Positions 38,750 to 46,778 of a DNA stretch of 46,778 nucleotides are shown here, piece by piece. Location of the stretch: NCBI GenBank assembly GCA_045614225.1, contig JAZLCO010000014.1, positions 1 to 46,778 of the forward strand, written 5' to 3'. How positions within the stretch are numbered: position 1 is the stretch's first letter; every line of letters starts with the position of its first letter. Under the pieces are notes generated by a model that worked only from the letters and a program-made list of their open reading frames with translations, searched no databases and was not told the DNA's origin. This DNA is from UBA9715 sp045614225. GTDB taxonomy: Bacteria > Actinomycetota > Coriobacteriia > Coriobacteriales > Eggerthellaceae. Made by a program: the position numbers and the translations under genes.

Positions 38750-40069
38750 ATGAACCATACCGTCATAGTCGAGCGAATGGCGTACGGCGCCGATGCGATT
38801 GGCCATCTCCCCGAAGGGAAGACCGTCTTCATCGAAGGTGGCGTGCCTGGGGATACCGTCGAAGTTGCGTTGACGGAAGAAAAGCAATCGTTCGCGCGGG
38901 GAACGATTGCGCGCATTGTCGAGGCATCGCCCGATCGCGTGAAGCCCGAATCGCTCATCGATCAGGTATGCGGTACGGCTCCTTGGCAGTGCATGCGCTA
39001 CGAGGCGCAGCTGTCCTCAAAGCGGCAAAACGTTGTGGGCGCCCTTGTGCATACTGCGCATGTGGACTCCGAACGTGCTGAGGCTCTCGTTCGCGAATGT
39101 GCGCCGAGCAAGCGGGTGTGGGGCTATCGCAACAAGCTGGAAATCGCGACCGGCATCGACGGCCAGGGCCATTTCGAGCTCGGTTTCCATCGGGAGGGAA
39201 CGGGCGAATTCGTGCCATGCGATTCTTCGCATCTCGCTCACAAGCAGATCGAGAAAGCTCCGAAGGCGCTTCGGGGCGCCATCCGTTATGCCCAAGGCGA
39301 CCAAGATCTCGGCATTTTCCGTGTCGGTGTGCGCCACAGCATGGTGACGGGTGAGCTCGAGGTGGCGCTCTGGACGAAGCCAGGTTCTTTCCCGCGTGGA
39401 CTGTTTGCCAAGACGCTGTCCACGGCGGTCAAGGCGACAAGCGTTGTGCGCGTGCTCGCCGACCCGGGGAAAGCGCGCAAGATCAAAGGCGTCGAGATCC
39501 TCGATGGCCGAGGCTATTGGCGCGAGCGTATCGGAGATGTGCAGTATTCGACGCAAGCTCCCTCGTTCTTCCAGGTTAACACGGCACAGGCAGGCAAGCT
39601 TGTGGGCTTTGTGCTCGATGGCCTGGGTAGTCTCGATGGTGCGTACGTCGCAGATCTCTACGCTGGTGGTGGCACGTTCTCCATTCCGTTGGCTCTTGCG
39701 GGGGCGGATGTTGTGGCTGTTGAATCGGCTAAATCATCAGTGCGCGACCTGCGTTTCAACGCCGATAGCAACGGCGTCGACATCGATGTGGTCGGCGGCG
39801 ATGCGGCACGCGAGCTCGCCATGCTCGAAGACCTCGATGCGCTTGTGGTCGATCCTCCGCGCGCTGGCCTTGCGGACGGTGTTGTGGACGACATCGCCTC
39901 GACTGGAGCCGCGACCGTCGCCTATGTGAGCTGTGACCCTGCAACATGGGCGCGTGATGTGGCACGATTCGAGCAAGCTGGCTATCAACTCCGAAGCGCC
40001 CAGCCGGTCGACATGTTCCCCCAGACCTATCACGTGGAGGTCGTGAGCTTCTTCGACCGTGCGAAATAG
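38750..40069 (+). CDS. TrmA/RlmD-family 23S rRNA or tRNA (uracil-5-)-methyltransferase
   Basis: The 439-aa protein has an N-terminal TRAM domain (about 2-55) and a C-terminal SAM-dependent domain with DLYAGGGTFSIPLA, VVDPPRAGL and the catalytic-Cys region VSCDPATWARD. It methylates C5 of a uridine in rRNA or tRNA. RlmD-type relatives bind a 4Fe-4S cluster with a CGGC-type motif; here this region reads VCGTAPWQCMRYEAQL, so the cluster cysteines appear reduced. I prefer the ATG at 38750 (AAAGGA upstream), which begins MNHTVIVERMAYG; an ATG at 38708 is in frame but without a ribosome site. Confidence 0.9.
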   Translation: MNHTVIVERMAYGADAIGHLPEGKTVFIEGGVPGDTVEVALTEEKQSFARGTIARIVEASPDRVKPESLIDQVCGTAPWQCMRYEAQLSSKRQNVVGALVHTAHVDSERAEALVRECAPSKRVWGYRNKLEIATGIDGQGHFELGFHREGTGEFVPCDSSHLAHKQIEKAPKALRGAIRYAQGDQDLGIFRVGVRHSMVTGELEVALWTKPGSFPRGLFAKTLSTAVKATSVVRVLADPGKARKIKGVEILDGRGYWRERIGDVQYSTQAPSFFQVNTAQAGKLVGFVLDGLGSLDGAYVADLYAGGGTFSIPLALAGADVVAVESAKSSVRDLRFNADSNGVDIDVVGGDAARELAMLEDLDALVVDPPRAGLADGVVDDIASTGAATVAYVSCDPATWARDVARFEQAGYQLRSAQPVDMFPQTYHVEVVSFFDRAK

Positions 40070-40172
40070 GTTCTCTCGAGTGAATATTGGGGGGATTTTC
40101 CCTTAGCATTTAAAACGGCTGGTAGAATCTTGCTTATGTATGTGCATGAAACGCAAACAAAGGAGAGACATC

Positions 40173-40709
40173 GTGGCTGATCTTTACACTCCGGCCTACC
40201 AGCCGACAGGCGACGAAATCGCCGTCCTGACGACCACGCAGGGCACTATCCGCGTGCAGCTGGCAGGCAAGGATGCTCCCATCCATGTTGGCAACTTCGT
40301 AGAACTTGCCCAGAGCGGTTTCTACGATGGGCTCAAGTTCCATCGCTATGTGCCCGGCTTCGTTATCCAGGGCGGTTGCCCCAACACGCGCGACATGACG
40401 CCTGAGCAGGTTGCACGTGGCGAGCGCGGCCCGCAGGGTCAGCCTGGCACCGGTGGTCCCGGCCATCAGATCAAGGGCGAGTGGCGCACGAACCCCAACA
40501 ACGAGCACAAGGACGGCACTTTGGCCATGGCCCGTTCGTCCATGCCCGATTCGGCCGGCTCGCAGTTCTATTTCTGCCTGGGCCCGCAGCCGTTCCTCGA
40601 TTCCGACTACACGGTGTTTGGCCAGACGATCGAGGGCCTCGACGTCATCGCCAAGCTTCGTGCCGGCGACGTGATCGAGCACATCGAGATTGAGAACGCA
40701 ACCGCCTAA
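40173..40709 (+). CDS. Peptidyl-prolyl cis-trans isomerase (cyclophilin)
   Basis: The 178-aa protein is a cyclophilin-type PPIase: VGNFVELAQSGFYDGLKFHRYVPGFVIQGGCP, GTLAMARSSMPDSAGSQFYFCLGPQPFLDSDYTVFGQTIEGLDVI. The active-site Arg lies in FHRYV and the QF pair in SQFYFC. It has no signal peptide and is probably a cytoplasmic foldase. I chose the GTG at 40173, preceded by AAAGGAGAG, over an ATG at 40140 that lacks a ribosome site. Confidence 0.94.
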   Translation: MADLYTPAYQPTGDEIAVLTTTQGTIRVQLAGKDAPIHVGNFVELAQSGFYDGLKFHRYVPGFVIQGGCPNTRDMTPEQVARGERGPQGQPGTGGPGHQIKGEWRTNPNNEHKDGTLAMARSSMPDSAGSQFYFCLGPQPFLDSDYTVFGQTIEGLDVIAKLRAGDVIEHIEIENATA

Positions 40710-40759
40710 CGACCGAAACGTACGACCGAAACGAACCCGAGGTTTAAGAAGGTCCTGTT

Positions 40760-42115
40760 ATGAACAACGAGCTATTCCAGCAAGCAAAGACCGCAGCGAA
40801 CTCGCGTGACTACAACCGTGCACTCGAGTTGTACAACATGTGTCTTCAGGATGAGTCCAACCCGTTGGCTCCCGGCGAGGCTGGCCTGATCTACCACCAG
40901 ATCGGCAACTGCCTTACGAAGCTCAAGAGCTACTATGAGGCCATCCAGGCATACTCGAAGTCGACCGAGGATGGAGCCTACGATGCAGTGGGTGTCGTCA
41001 ATTGCAACCTCGGCATGGCCTATGCCGCATTGCGCGATTGGCCGAATGCGATCAAGCACTTCGAGATTGCGGTGTCCGACCGTGCGTACCCCACGCCGTA
41101 CAAAGCTTACACTGCGATGGGCAACGCCTTGCTCAAGCAGGGCAAGTCGGCTGAGGCTGGCGTCGCCTTCCGCGAGGCTGCCCTCGACGAGGCGAACCCC
41201 GATCCCACGAAGGCGCTGCTCAACCTGGGCGTGTGCTTCATGGCGCTCAACCGTCCTGCCGACGCCATCGCTTCTTACGAAAGCGCATTGCAGTTCGACA
41301 TGGCGCCCGACATGCGCAACAAGATGTATGCGAGCCTCGGCCAGGCTTACGTCGCGCTGGGTCAGATGGAGCAGGCGGTCGACTATTTCGAGCGTGCACT
41401 CGAAGACAAGACGTACTTCCTGTCCGCTTCGGCAAGCGTCGATTACCAGCGTGCCGTCGCTGCCGTTTCGCAGGGCAATGCCGACACCACCCAGTCGATT
41501 CCCGCCCTGGTCGACACGTCGGGTCTCGACGTCGTTGGCGAAGACGGCCTTCCGACTGCAGAGCCGGAGCCCTATGTCGTCGACGAGCATGCGGTCTCCG
41601 ACGAGTATTACTTTGCCGATCAATACGAGAAGCAGGGCGATTACGCCACGACGAGCGAAGAGCGCTTCTTCAACTCGACCGACCAGGAGCTCGAGCAGTG
41701 GTCGAAGGGCGTTGTGAAGATGGAGCGCAAGCGCCGCGGCGTTGGCCTGAAGATCTTCTTGGTCATCGTGTTGTTGCTCCTCGCGGCTGCCGCTGCCGGC
41801 TTGGTCCTGTACATGCAGGGCTTCGGCTATCCGACGCAAGAGGCTGTCGTCGAGCAGCTGTTCAACGACCCGGCGTCCGAGAGCAATTACGCCAACGGCA
41901 TCACGTCCGACGATATCACGGAGATGTCGAAGCTTATCGCTGACGGTTCGACCATCACGATTGATGGCGTCGACAAGTCGATGAGCTCCTCAACCGCCTA
42001 CGTTACGGCTACCACTCCGCAGGGCGGCGATATCACGTACGAGGTGTCGCTCGTGCGCGACATGATAGGCTGGAAGGTATCTAACCTCGATCTTTACTTC
42101 GCCAGTCAGCACTAA
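40760..42115 (+). CDS. TPR-repeat protein with one membrane helix
   Basis: The 451-aa protein begins with about six TPR units (1-235; for example YEAIQAYSKSTEDGAYDAVGVVNCNLGMAYAALRDWPNAIKHFE). An acidic linker (about 240-310) follows, then a basic patch, a single membrane helix (about 330-350; IFLVIVLLLLAAAAAGLVLYM) and a ~100-residue extracytoplasmic domain. The topology is therefore a cytoplasmic TPR scaffold with an external domain of unknown function. It lies 50 bp after the cyclophilin and 30 bp before ndk, so the three could be one operon. AGGTCCTG is a weak ribosome site. Confidence 0.88.
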   Translation: MNNELFQQAKTAANSRDYNRALELYNMCLQDESNPLAPGEAGLIYHQIGNCLTKLKSYYEAIQAYSKSTEDGAYDAVGVVNCNLGMAYAALRDWPNAIKHFEIAVSDRAYPTPYKAYTAMGNALLKQGKSAEAGVAFREAALDEANPDPTKALLNLGVCFMALNRPADAIASYESALQFDMAPDMRNKMYASLGQAYVALGQMEQAVDYFERALEDKTYFLSASASVDYQRAVAAVSQGNADTTQSIPALVDTSGLDVVGEDGLPTAEPEPYVVDEHAVSDEYYFADQYEKQGDYATTSEERFFNSTDQELEQWSKGVVKMERKRRGVGLKIFLVIVLLLLAAAAAGLVLYMQGFGYPTQEAVVEQLFNDPASESNYANGITSDDITEMSKLIADGSTITIDGVDKSMSSSTAYVTATTPQGGDITYEVSLVRDMIGWKVSNLDLYFASQH

Positions 42116-42144
42116 GAGTACTTAGGGAAAGGAAAGAGTACAAC

Positions 42145-42549
42145 ATGGCAATTCAGAAAACTTACACGATGATCAAGCCCGACGGCGTGCGCAACGGCCA
42201 CATCGGCGAGATCGTTAACCCCTTCGAGCGCGCTGGCCTCACCATCGAGCAGATGCGCCTCGAGATGGTCACCCCCGAGCAGGCCAAGGCCAACTATGCC
42301 GAGCATGAGGGCAAGCCGTTCTACGAGGGCCTCATCGCCTACGTGACGTCCGGCCCGGTCGTCAAGATGGTCGTTTCCGGCGAGGGCGCCGTCTCCAAGG
42401 TCCGTTCGCTCATGGGCTCCACGAACCCGGCAGAGGCTGCACCCGGCACTATCCGCGGCGATTTCGGCCTGTCCATGGACGAGAACGTCATTCATGGCTC
42501 CGACTCCACCGAGTCGGCAGAGCGCGAGATCGGCGTTTTCTTCGGCTAA
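42145..42549 (+). CDS. ndk: Nucleoside diphosphate kinase
   Basis: The 134-aa protein matches Ndk throughout: TYTMIKPDGVRNGHIGEIV, RSLMGSTNPAEAAPGTIRGDFG and the phospho-histidine His117 in NVIHGSDS. It balances NTP pools by moving phosphate between nucleoside di- and triphosphates. GGAAAGGAAAG precedes the ATG. A terminator follows. Confidence 0.98.
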   Translation: MAIQKTYTMIKPDGVRNGHIGEIVNPFERAGLTIEQMRLEMVTPEQAKANYAEHEGKPFYEGLIAYVTSGPVVKMVVSGEGAVSKVRSLMGSTNPAEAAPGTIRGDFGLSMDENVIHGSDSTESAEREIGVFFG

Positions 42550-42573
42550 GCCGAACCAACGAAGAGTCTTTGG

Positions 42574-42595
42574 AAAGCCCGCTTCGGCGGGCTTT
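42574..42595 (+). terminator. Terminator after ndk
   Basis: AAAGCCCGC-ttcg-GCGGGCTTT followed by CTTGTTTT. Confidence 0.93.
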
Positions 42596-42782
42596 CTTGT
42601 TTTATGCCACCGTACGATCGGGTGATGAAGTCTCTTCCATTGGTCTGATCGAGCGCTGTGGTTTTCGCTCTCGTTGTCGTGTGGTTTTGCGTGGATTTGA
42701 GCGGAGTGCCATCAAATATGATGAAAAAGGGCATCGTTAACAGTTCACAACCTGTTCACAAGGGTTGTTGCCGCTGTGGAGT

Positions 42783-42813
42783 TTGCCCAAACGCTACATG
42801 CGCATGGTAAAAT
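42783..42813 (+). promoter_or_regulatory. Possible mreB promoter
   Basis: TTGCCC at 42783-42788 and TAAAAT at 42808-42813, 19 bp apart, lie 44 bp before mreB. The rest of the 307-bp gap after ndk holds no gene that I can support; TTCACAACCTGTTCACAAGG at about 42744-42763 contains a short direct repeat. Confidence 0.35.
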
Positions 42814-42856
42814 CCAAGGTCGCGTACAAGCTTATTGACCTAAGAGGTTTAACCAT

Positions 42857-43924
42857 ATGTCGATATTCGATTCTCTAACGGGTGGTCTGTCAGAACTCAC
42901 TGGCCAGATGTCTGCCGACATGGCCATCGACCTGGGTACTGCTAACACCCTGATTGCCATTTCGGGCGAGGGCATTGTCATTAATGAGCCGTCGGTCGTG
43001 GCCATCGAGAAGTCAACGCATCGCGTCTTGGCTGTCGGCCACGAAGCGAAGAACATGATTAACCATACGCCCGACGCTTTCTCGGCTGAGCATCCGCTGA
43101 AAGACGGCGTTATTGCCGACTACGATGTGACGGAGGCTATGATCTCGGCATTCATCAACAAAGCCGCGCCGCGCAAGTACCCGTGGCAGGCCAAGCCGCG
43201 CATCGTCATCTGCATCCCGTGCGGTGCCACGTCTGTCGAGAAGCGCGCTGTGTTCGAGGCTGCCATCCAGGCGGGCGCTCGTCAGGCTTATCTCATCGAA
43301 GAGCCCATGGCTGCTGCAATGGGCGCCGATTTGCCGGTCACCGAACCGACGGGTTCGATGGTTGTCGACATCGGTGGTGGTACGACTGAGGTTGCAGTCA
43401 TCTCGCTCGGCGGCATCGTCACGTCGTCGTCGCTGCGTCTTGCGGGCAACAAGATGGACGAGGCCATCTCGATGCACCTCCGCGATTTGCTGGGCATCAA
43501 GATCGGTGAGCGTACGGCCGAGGTCATCAAAATCAAGATCGGTTCGATCCTGCCGTTCGAGGACGGTCGCGAACGCGACATGATTATCTCGGGTCAGGAC
43601 ATGATCACCGAGCAGCCGAAGGAAGTCACCATCCAATCCGAGGACGTCCGCGCAGCGCTCATCCAGCCGTGCGAGGACATGGTGCTCTCGATCAAGGAAA
43701 CGTTCAAGAAGACGAATCCCGACCTCGCCAGTGACATCATTCAGAACGGTATCCTGCTCACCGGCGGCGGTGGCTTGCTCTCGGGTCTTGATCGCTATCT
43801 CACCGACAAGCTCGAGATTCCCGTATGGGTTAGCGAAACGGCGCTCACCAACGTCGTTTCCGGATGCCTCAAAGTGCTCGAGACCCCCACGGCGTTGCGC
43901 CAGACGCTCATGAGGTCCAAGTAA
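42857..43924 (+). CDS. mreB: Rod shape-determining protein MreB
   Basis: The 355-aa protein is an actin-like ATPase with phosphate-binding loops DLGTANTLI and DIGGGTTEVAVISLGG, adenosine-site LTGGGGLLSGLDRYL and typical IEEPMAAAMGADLPV. It polymerises under the membrane and guides wall elongation. An N-terminal extension before MSADMAIDLGT may form the membrane-binding helix. GAGGTT precedes the ATG. mreC, mreD and PBP2 follow, the classic shape operon, notable because many actinobacteria lack it. Confidence 0.96.
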   Translation: MSIFDSLTGGLSELTGQMSADMAIDLGTANTLIAISGEGIVINEPSVVAIEKSTHRVLAVGHEAKNMINHTPDAFSAEHPLKDGVIADYDVTEAMISAFINKAAPRKYPWQAKPRIVICIPCGATSVEKRAVFEAAIQAGARQAYLIEEPMAAAMGADLPVTEPTGSMVVDIGGGTTEVAVISLGGIVTSSSLRLAGNKMDEAISMHLRDLLGIKIGERTAEVIKIKIGSILPFEDGRERDMIISGQDMITEQPKEVTIQSEDVRAALIQPCEDMVLSIKETFKKTNPDLASDIIQNGILLTGGGGLLSGLDRYLTDKLEIPVWVSETALTNVVSGCLKVLETPTALRQTLMRSK

Positions 43925-43942
43925 GCTCGATAGGTCGTTTGC

Positions 43943-44926
43943 ATGCCGTCCAACTACCAACAAAGCGGGCCTCTGACCCGCCGTGCCGTATTTGTTGCGC
44001 TGCTCATCGTGTCGCTTGTCTTGGCGACGGTGTATGCGCGCGAGGGCGAGGATGGTCCGATTCATGCTGCCCAAAACGCCGTCATGGCTGTGACCGGCCA
44101 AGTTGGGCGTGTTGGCGCCGGCATCGGCGGTGGGACCGAGATGCTCGGCAACGTTGCCGACGATGCTACTGCCAATCCCTCGACGCTCACGGCGTTGCGC
44201 GAGCAGAACGAAGAGCTGCGCAAGTTGCTCGCCGATACCGACGAGTATCGCCAGGAAGCTGAGCGCCTGCGCGCCCTGCTCGACATGAAGCAGGTTTCGG
44301 GCGTCACCGGTCAGGCAGCCCATATCATCGGGCGTTCAGCCAACGCATGGGACCAGTCGATCACAATCGATTTGGGAAGTGCCGATGGTGTCGAGGCCGG
44401 TATGACGATTATGGGAGCGACGGGTGTCATCGGCCAGGTCGTGCGAACAGCCGACCACTCGTCGACGGTGCGTTTGCTCACCGACCCCAACTCGGGCGCG
44501 GCTGTCATGATCCAATCGACGCGTGCCTATGGTATCGTGCGCGGTTCTCTTGACGGCCTGCTGTATCTGGAAGACATTGATGAGGATCAGATTCCTCAGG
44601 TGGGCGATGTGGTTCTCACGTCGGGAATGGGCGGAAGCTACGAGCGCGGGCTCATCGTCGGTGCAGTTGTCAGCGTGAACAAGACGACGAGCAATGCCAC
44701 CGGCACCATCATTGTTTCCCCGAATGACGATGCCTCGCTGCTTGAGGAAGTTATCGTTGTGTCTTCGGCACCCGACATGTTTGCAGCCGAAAAAGCGGAA
44801 GCCGAACGGCTTGCGGAAGAGGAAGCCAAGAAGGCTGCCGAAGAAGCCGAAGCGAACGCCGCCATCTATGGCGATTACAGCGATTCAAGCGACTATAGCT
44901 ATTGGTCAGCTGAAGAAGGCGCCTAG
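43943..44926 (+). CDS. mreC: Rod shape-determining protein MreC
   Basis: The 327-aa protein has an N-terminal membrane helix (about 13-32), a coiled coil (about 75-115; REQNEELRKLLADTDEYRQEAERLRALL) and the double beta-barrel MreC domain (about 120-275). Within that domain, ITIDLGSADGVEAGMTIMGATGVIGQV is typical. The C-terminal tail is charged and then Ser/Tyr-rich (ERLAEEEAKKAAEEAEANAAIYGDYSDSSDYSYW). It links MreB to the wall enzymes outside the membrane. It starts 18 bp after mreB. Confidence 0.95.
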   Translation: MPSNYQQSGPLTRRAVFVALLIVSLVLATVYAREGEDGPIHAAQNAVMAVTGQVGRVGAGIGGGTEMLGNVADDATANPSTLTALREQNEELRKLLADTDEYRQEAERLRALLDMKQVSGVTGQAAHIIGRSANAWDQSITIDLGSADGVEAGMTIMGATGVIGQVVRTADHSSTVRLLTDPNSGAAVMIQSTRAYGIVRGSLDGLLYLEDIDEDQIPQVGDVVLTSGMGGSYERGLIVGAVVSVNKTTSNATGTIIVSPNDDASLLEEVIVVSSAPDMFAAEKAEAERLAEEEAKKAAEEAEANAAIYGDYSDSSDYSYWSAEEGA

Positions 44927-44938
44927 GGAGGAGGGGCG

Positions 44939-45460
44939 ATGATCACTCAAGAACGCATTGTCACAATCGTAGGCGCGGTCTTGGCCGTACTGCTTCAAAT
45001 CATTCTTGCCCCGCACATCGGGCTGTTCGGCGTGGTGCCCAACATCATCGTCGCGTACACGCTCGTCGTTGCCGTCACGCAACCCCAGTCGTTTGGCAGC
45101 GTCATGCCCTTCGTGCTCGGGCTGTTCTTCGACTTGTTCACCGGCGGCCCCGTTGGCGCCATGGCGTTTTCGCTGATGGTGTTCTCGGTATTGGCAGCCC
45201 GAGTGTTCGATACCATGAACAACGACACGCTTTTCATGCCGCTGCTCGTTTTGGGCATCGGCGTATTGCTCGTTGAGCTGTCGTATGGCATGTTCCTGCT
45301 TTTGTTCGGCTATCCTGCTGGTCTGTTCGAGGCCATCGCATACCGCGTGTTCCCATGCTTTGTTTACGATCTGGTCATCGGTCTGCTCCTGTATCCGTTG
45401 GCCAAGCGCTTCCTCATGCCGACAGGTGTCCCGCGGACCGAACTCACCCAGTTGCGCTAG
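44939..45460 (+). CDS. mreD: Rod shape-determining protein MreD
   Basis: The 173-aa protein has about five membrane helices and the MreD pattern (LAPHIGLFGVVPNIIVAYTLVVAV, FVLGLFFDLFTGGPVGAMAF). GGGAGGAGGGGCG immediately precedes the ATG, 12 bp after mreC. It is part of the elongasome with MreC and PBP2. Confidence 0.93.
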   Translation: MITQERIVTIVGAVLAVLLQIILAPHIGLFGVVPNIIVAYTLVVAVTQPQSFGSVMPFVLGLFFDLFTGGPVGAMAFSLMVFSVLAARVFDTMNNDTLFMPLLVLGIGVLLVELSYGMFLLLFGYPAGLFEAIAYRVFPCFVYDLVIGLLLYPLAKRFLMPTGVPRTELTQLR

Positions 45461-45471
45461 GGGGCTGCCGC

Positions 45472-46778
45472 GTGCTGTTCGCAATCATCGTCGCGATCAT
45501 AACGTTCATCGTGGCCACGGCTGCCGTGGCGGCGTTCTTCGTGCTGCGCGCACGCAGAGCTGGCACGGTGGCCAAGCCGTCGCACGCTGGGCGCGATCGC
45601 GTTCGCTCTGTCGACAACGTGGGTGTGAAAGGTACGCTTGACGAGCAGGTTCGTGCTCGCGGTGGCAAACACACGACTCCGACGACTGCTCCAGCTGAAA
45701 CGACAACCGGGCGTGTGAGCGAGAGCTTGCGGTCGCGCTTTGTAGCGTTGGGCGTTCTTGCTGCTGCCATTTTCGGCTCGCTGACAGTGAAGCTGTGGAG
45801 CATGCAGGTGCTCGCGGCAGGCGAGTACAAGAACGTGGCGCTGCAAAACAAATACACGACCGTGGCAACGCCGGCTCCTCGTGGGCTCATCTACGATTCC
45901 GACGGCGTCATGCTCGTCGGCAATCGAACGGCGCTGACCGTGCTTGCAGATGCTGAAGTCGCTGACGATCATGATGTGGTGCAGCGGTTGTCAACCGTGC
46001 TGGGCATTCCCTACAACGTTGTGCGCATGCGCATACAGGACCAAAGCTCGGGTGCGCAAAGTCAACGCGTTGTTGCATCCGATGTGCGTCAGCGCGATAT
46101 CGCTTTTATTGCCGAGCACTCGGATGCATTCACGGGCGTCACGATCCAAGAGCGTGCGGTGCGCGATTATCCATACGGCGCCCTTGCCGCACATGTGCTT
46201 GGCTATACGGGTGCCATTTCCGATGCCGAACTCGAAACGATGCCTGCAAACCGTAACGTCGAGTTGGGCGATATCGTGGGCAAGAGCGGTGTCGAGTCGT
46301 ACTACGACAACCTGCTTGCTGGCGAGCATGGCCAAAGGCGCGTCGTCGCCGACTCGAAGGGGCGTGTCGTGGAGGTCGAAAGCGAGACGCCTGCTCTGCG
46401 AGGTTCGGATGTGTACTTGACCATCAAGGCGGCCGCCCAATACGTGGCCGATGTCGAGCTCGCCGAGCTCATCGCGCCAGGCAACGTCATCGGCAAAGGC
46501 AAGGGTGTCGGCGGCGGTGTCGTCGCCATGGACGTGACCGATGGCAGCATACTCGTCATGTCTAGCTATCCGACCTTCACACCTGAAACGTTCAATGGGG
46601 GCATCACGCAGGACGTGTGGGATCTATACTCAACTGCCGAATCGTATTATCCGTTGCTTAACCGCACGATTTCGGGTTTGTATCCCGCTGCTTCGACCTA
46701 TAAGGCATTCTCGAGCCTTGCAGCGCTCAAGTACGACTTTGCCAACAAGGACTCGAAATGGGTTTGCGAGGGCACATG
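45472..46778 (+). CDS. mrdA: Penicillin-binding protein 2 (MrdA), 3' end cut by window
   Basis: The open frame runs from a GTG at 45472 past the window end (435 complete codons seen). It contains a pedestal/dimerisation region (PRGLIYDSDGVMLVGNRTALTVLAD... ERAVRDYPYGALAAHVLGYTGAIS) and the start of the transpeptidase domain with the nucleophile in STYK (Ser408, Lys411). It cross-links peptidoglycan during elongation. There are two hydrophobic segments, about 1-23 and about 84-103. PBP2 normally has one, so an extra N-terminal helix plus a ~60-residue linker is present if the GTG is right; a GTG at 45715 is an alternative. GGGGG lies just upstream of 45472. Confidence 0.92.
   Translation, partial: MLFAIIVAIITFIVATAAVAAFFVLRARRAGTVAKPSHAGRDRVRSVDNVGVKGTLDEQVRARGGKHTTPTTAPAETTTGRVSESLRSRFVALGVLAAAIFGSLTVKLWSMQVLAAGEYKNVALQNKYTTVATPAPRGLIYDSDGVMLVGNRTALTVLADAEVADDHDVVQRLSTVLGIPYNVVRMRIQDQSSGAQSQRVVASDVRQRDIAFIAEHSDAFTGVTIQERAVRDYPYGALAAHVLGYTGAISDAELETMPANRNVELGDIVGKSGVESYYDNLLAGEHGQRRVVADSKGRVVEVESETPALRGSDVYLTIKAAAQYVADVELAELIAPGNVIGKGKGVGGGVVAMDVTDGSILVMSSYPTFTPETFNGGITQDVWDLYSTAESYYPLLNRTISGLYPAASTYKAFSSLAALKYDFANKDSKWVCEGT

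Overview
The window looks like a chromosomal segment of an anaerobic actinobacterium of the class Coriobacteriia, most likely Eggerthellaceae (Slackia, Eggerthella, Adlercreutzia or Denitrobacterium type). The clues are the moderately high GC, lipoproteins whose lipobox is followed by long Ser/Ala linkers, Tat-type lipoprotein signals on ABC binding proteins, and many REP-like palindromes between genes. The genus is inference.

Region 1 (1-1730) is an AAA+ ATPase gene of the AAA_14/DUF4143 type lying between two copies of an ~85-bp palindrome. Beside it is a scrap of the 3' end of an iron-complex-type ABC ATPase gene. It looks like an inserted or rearranged cassette.

Region 2 (1.7-27.3 kb) is a large molybdenum (possibly tungsten) locus. 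It holds a HTH plus molybdate-binding-domain regulator, two nearly identical double-Mop storage proteins, MoeA with a Gly/Pro-rich insertion, a DUF364 protein, ModD, MoaA and MoaC. It also holds four ABC import systems: two FecBCD-like (10.8-14.1 kb and 18.7-21.8 kb) and two ModABC-like (15.2-17.8 kb and 22.0-25.5 kb). The last system has a ModB fused to a secreted domain. Two candidate regulatory motifs recur in this locus: a 10-bp-phased repeat of GTGAYGAAAC, and an AT-rich palindrome CGAATWATTCG. Housekeeping or unassigned genes lie within it: an NfeD/SPFH pair, a 51-aa rubredoxin with an unusual CxC site, a small hypothetical protein, an alpha/beta hydrolase, and a LysR regulator divergent from an unknown 206-aa protein.

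Region 3 (27.3-30.5 kb) carries a Ser/Ala-linker lipoprotein, a gamma-carbonic-anhydrase-like hexapeptide protein and an MFS transporter. Region 4 (30.5-32 kb) is the infC-rpmI-rplT operon behind a leader with an intrinsic terminator. Region 5 (32-38.1 kb) has two family-2 glycosyltransferases, a flippase-like membrane protein, tRNA-Glu(TTC), a DEAD-box helicase with a basic repeat tail and a stand-alone NifX/NifB-like domain protein. A non-coding array of CCATGGAC-type palindromes follows (38.15-38.41 kb).

Region 6 (38.6-46.8 kb) contains tRNA-Arg(CCG), a TrmA/RlmD-type methyltransferase, a cyclophilin, a TPR membrane protein, ndk, and the cell-shape operon mreB-mreC-mreD-PBP2. The PBP2 gene is cut by the window end.

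In the proposed working of region 2, several importers bring in oxyanion or chelated molybdenum, Mop proteins buffer it, and MoaA, MoaC and MoeA turn it into molybdenum cofactor. The regulator and the recurring motifs would tune the system to supply. The family assignments are well supported. Substrates of the FecBCD-like systems and the regulatory model are inference.
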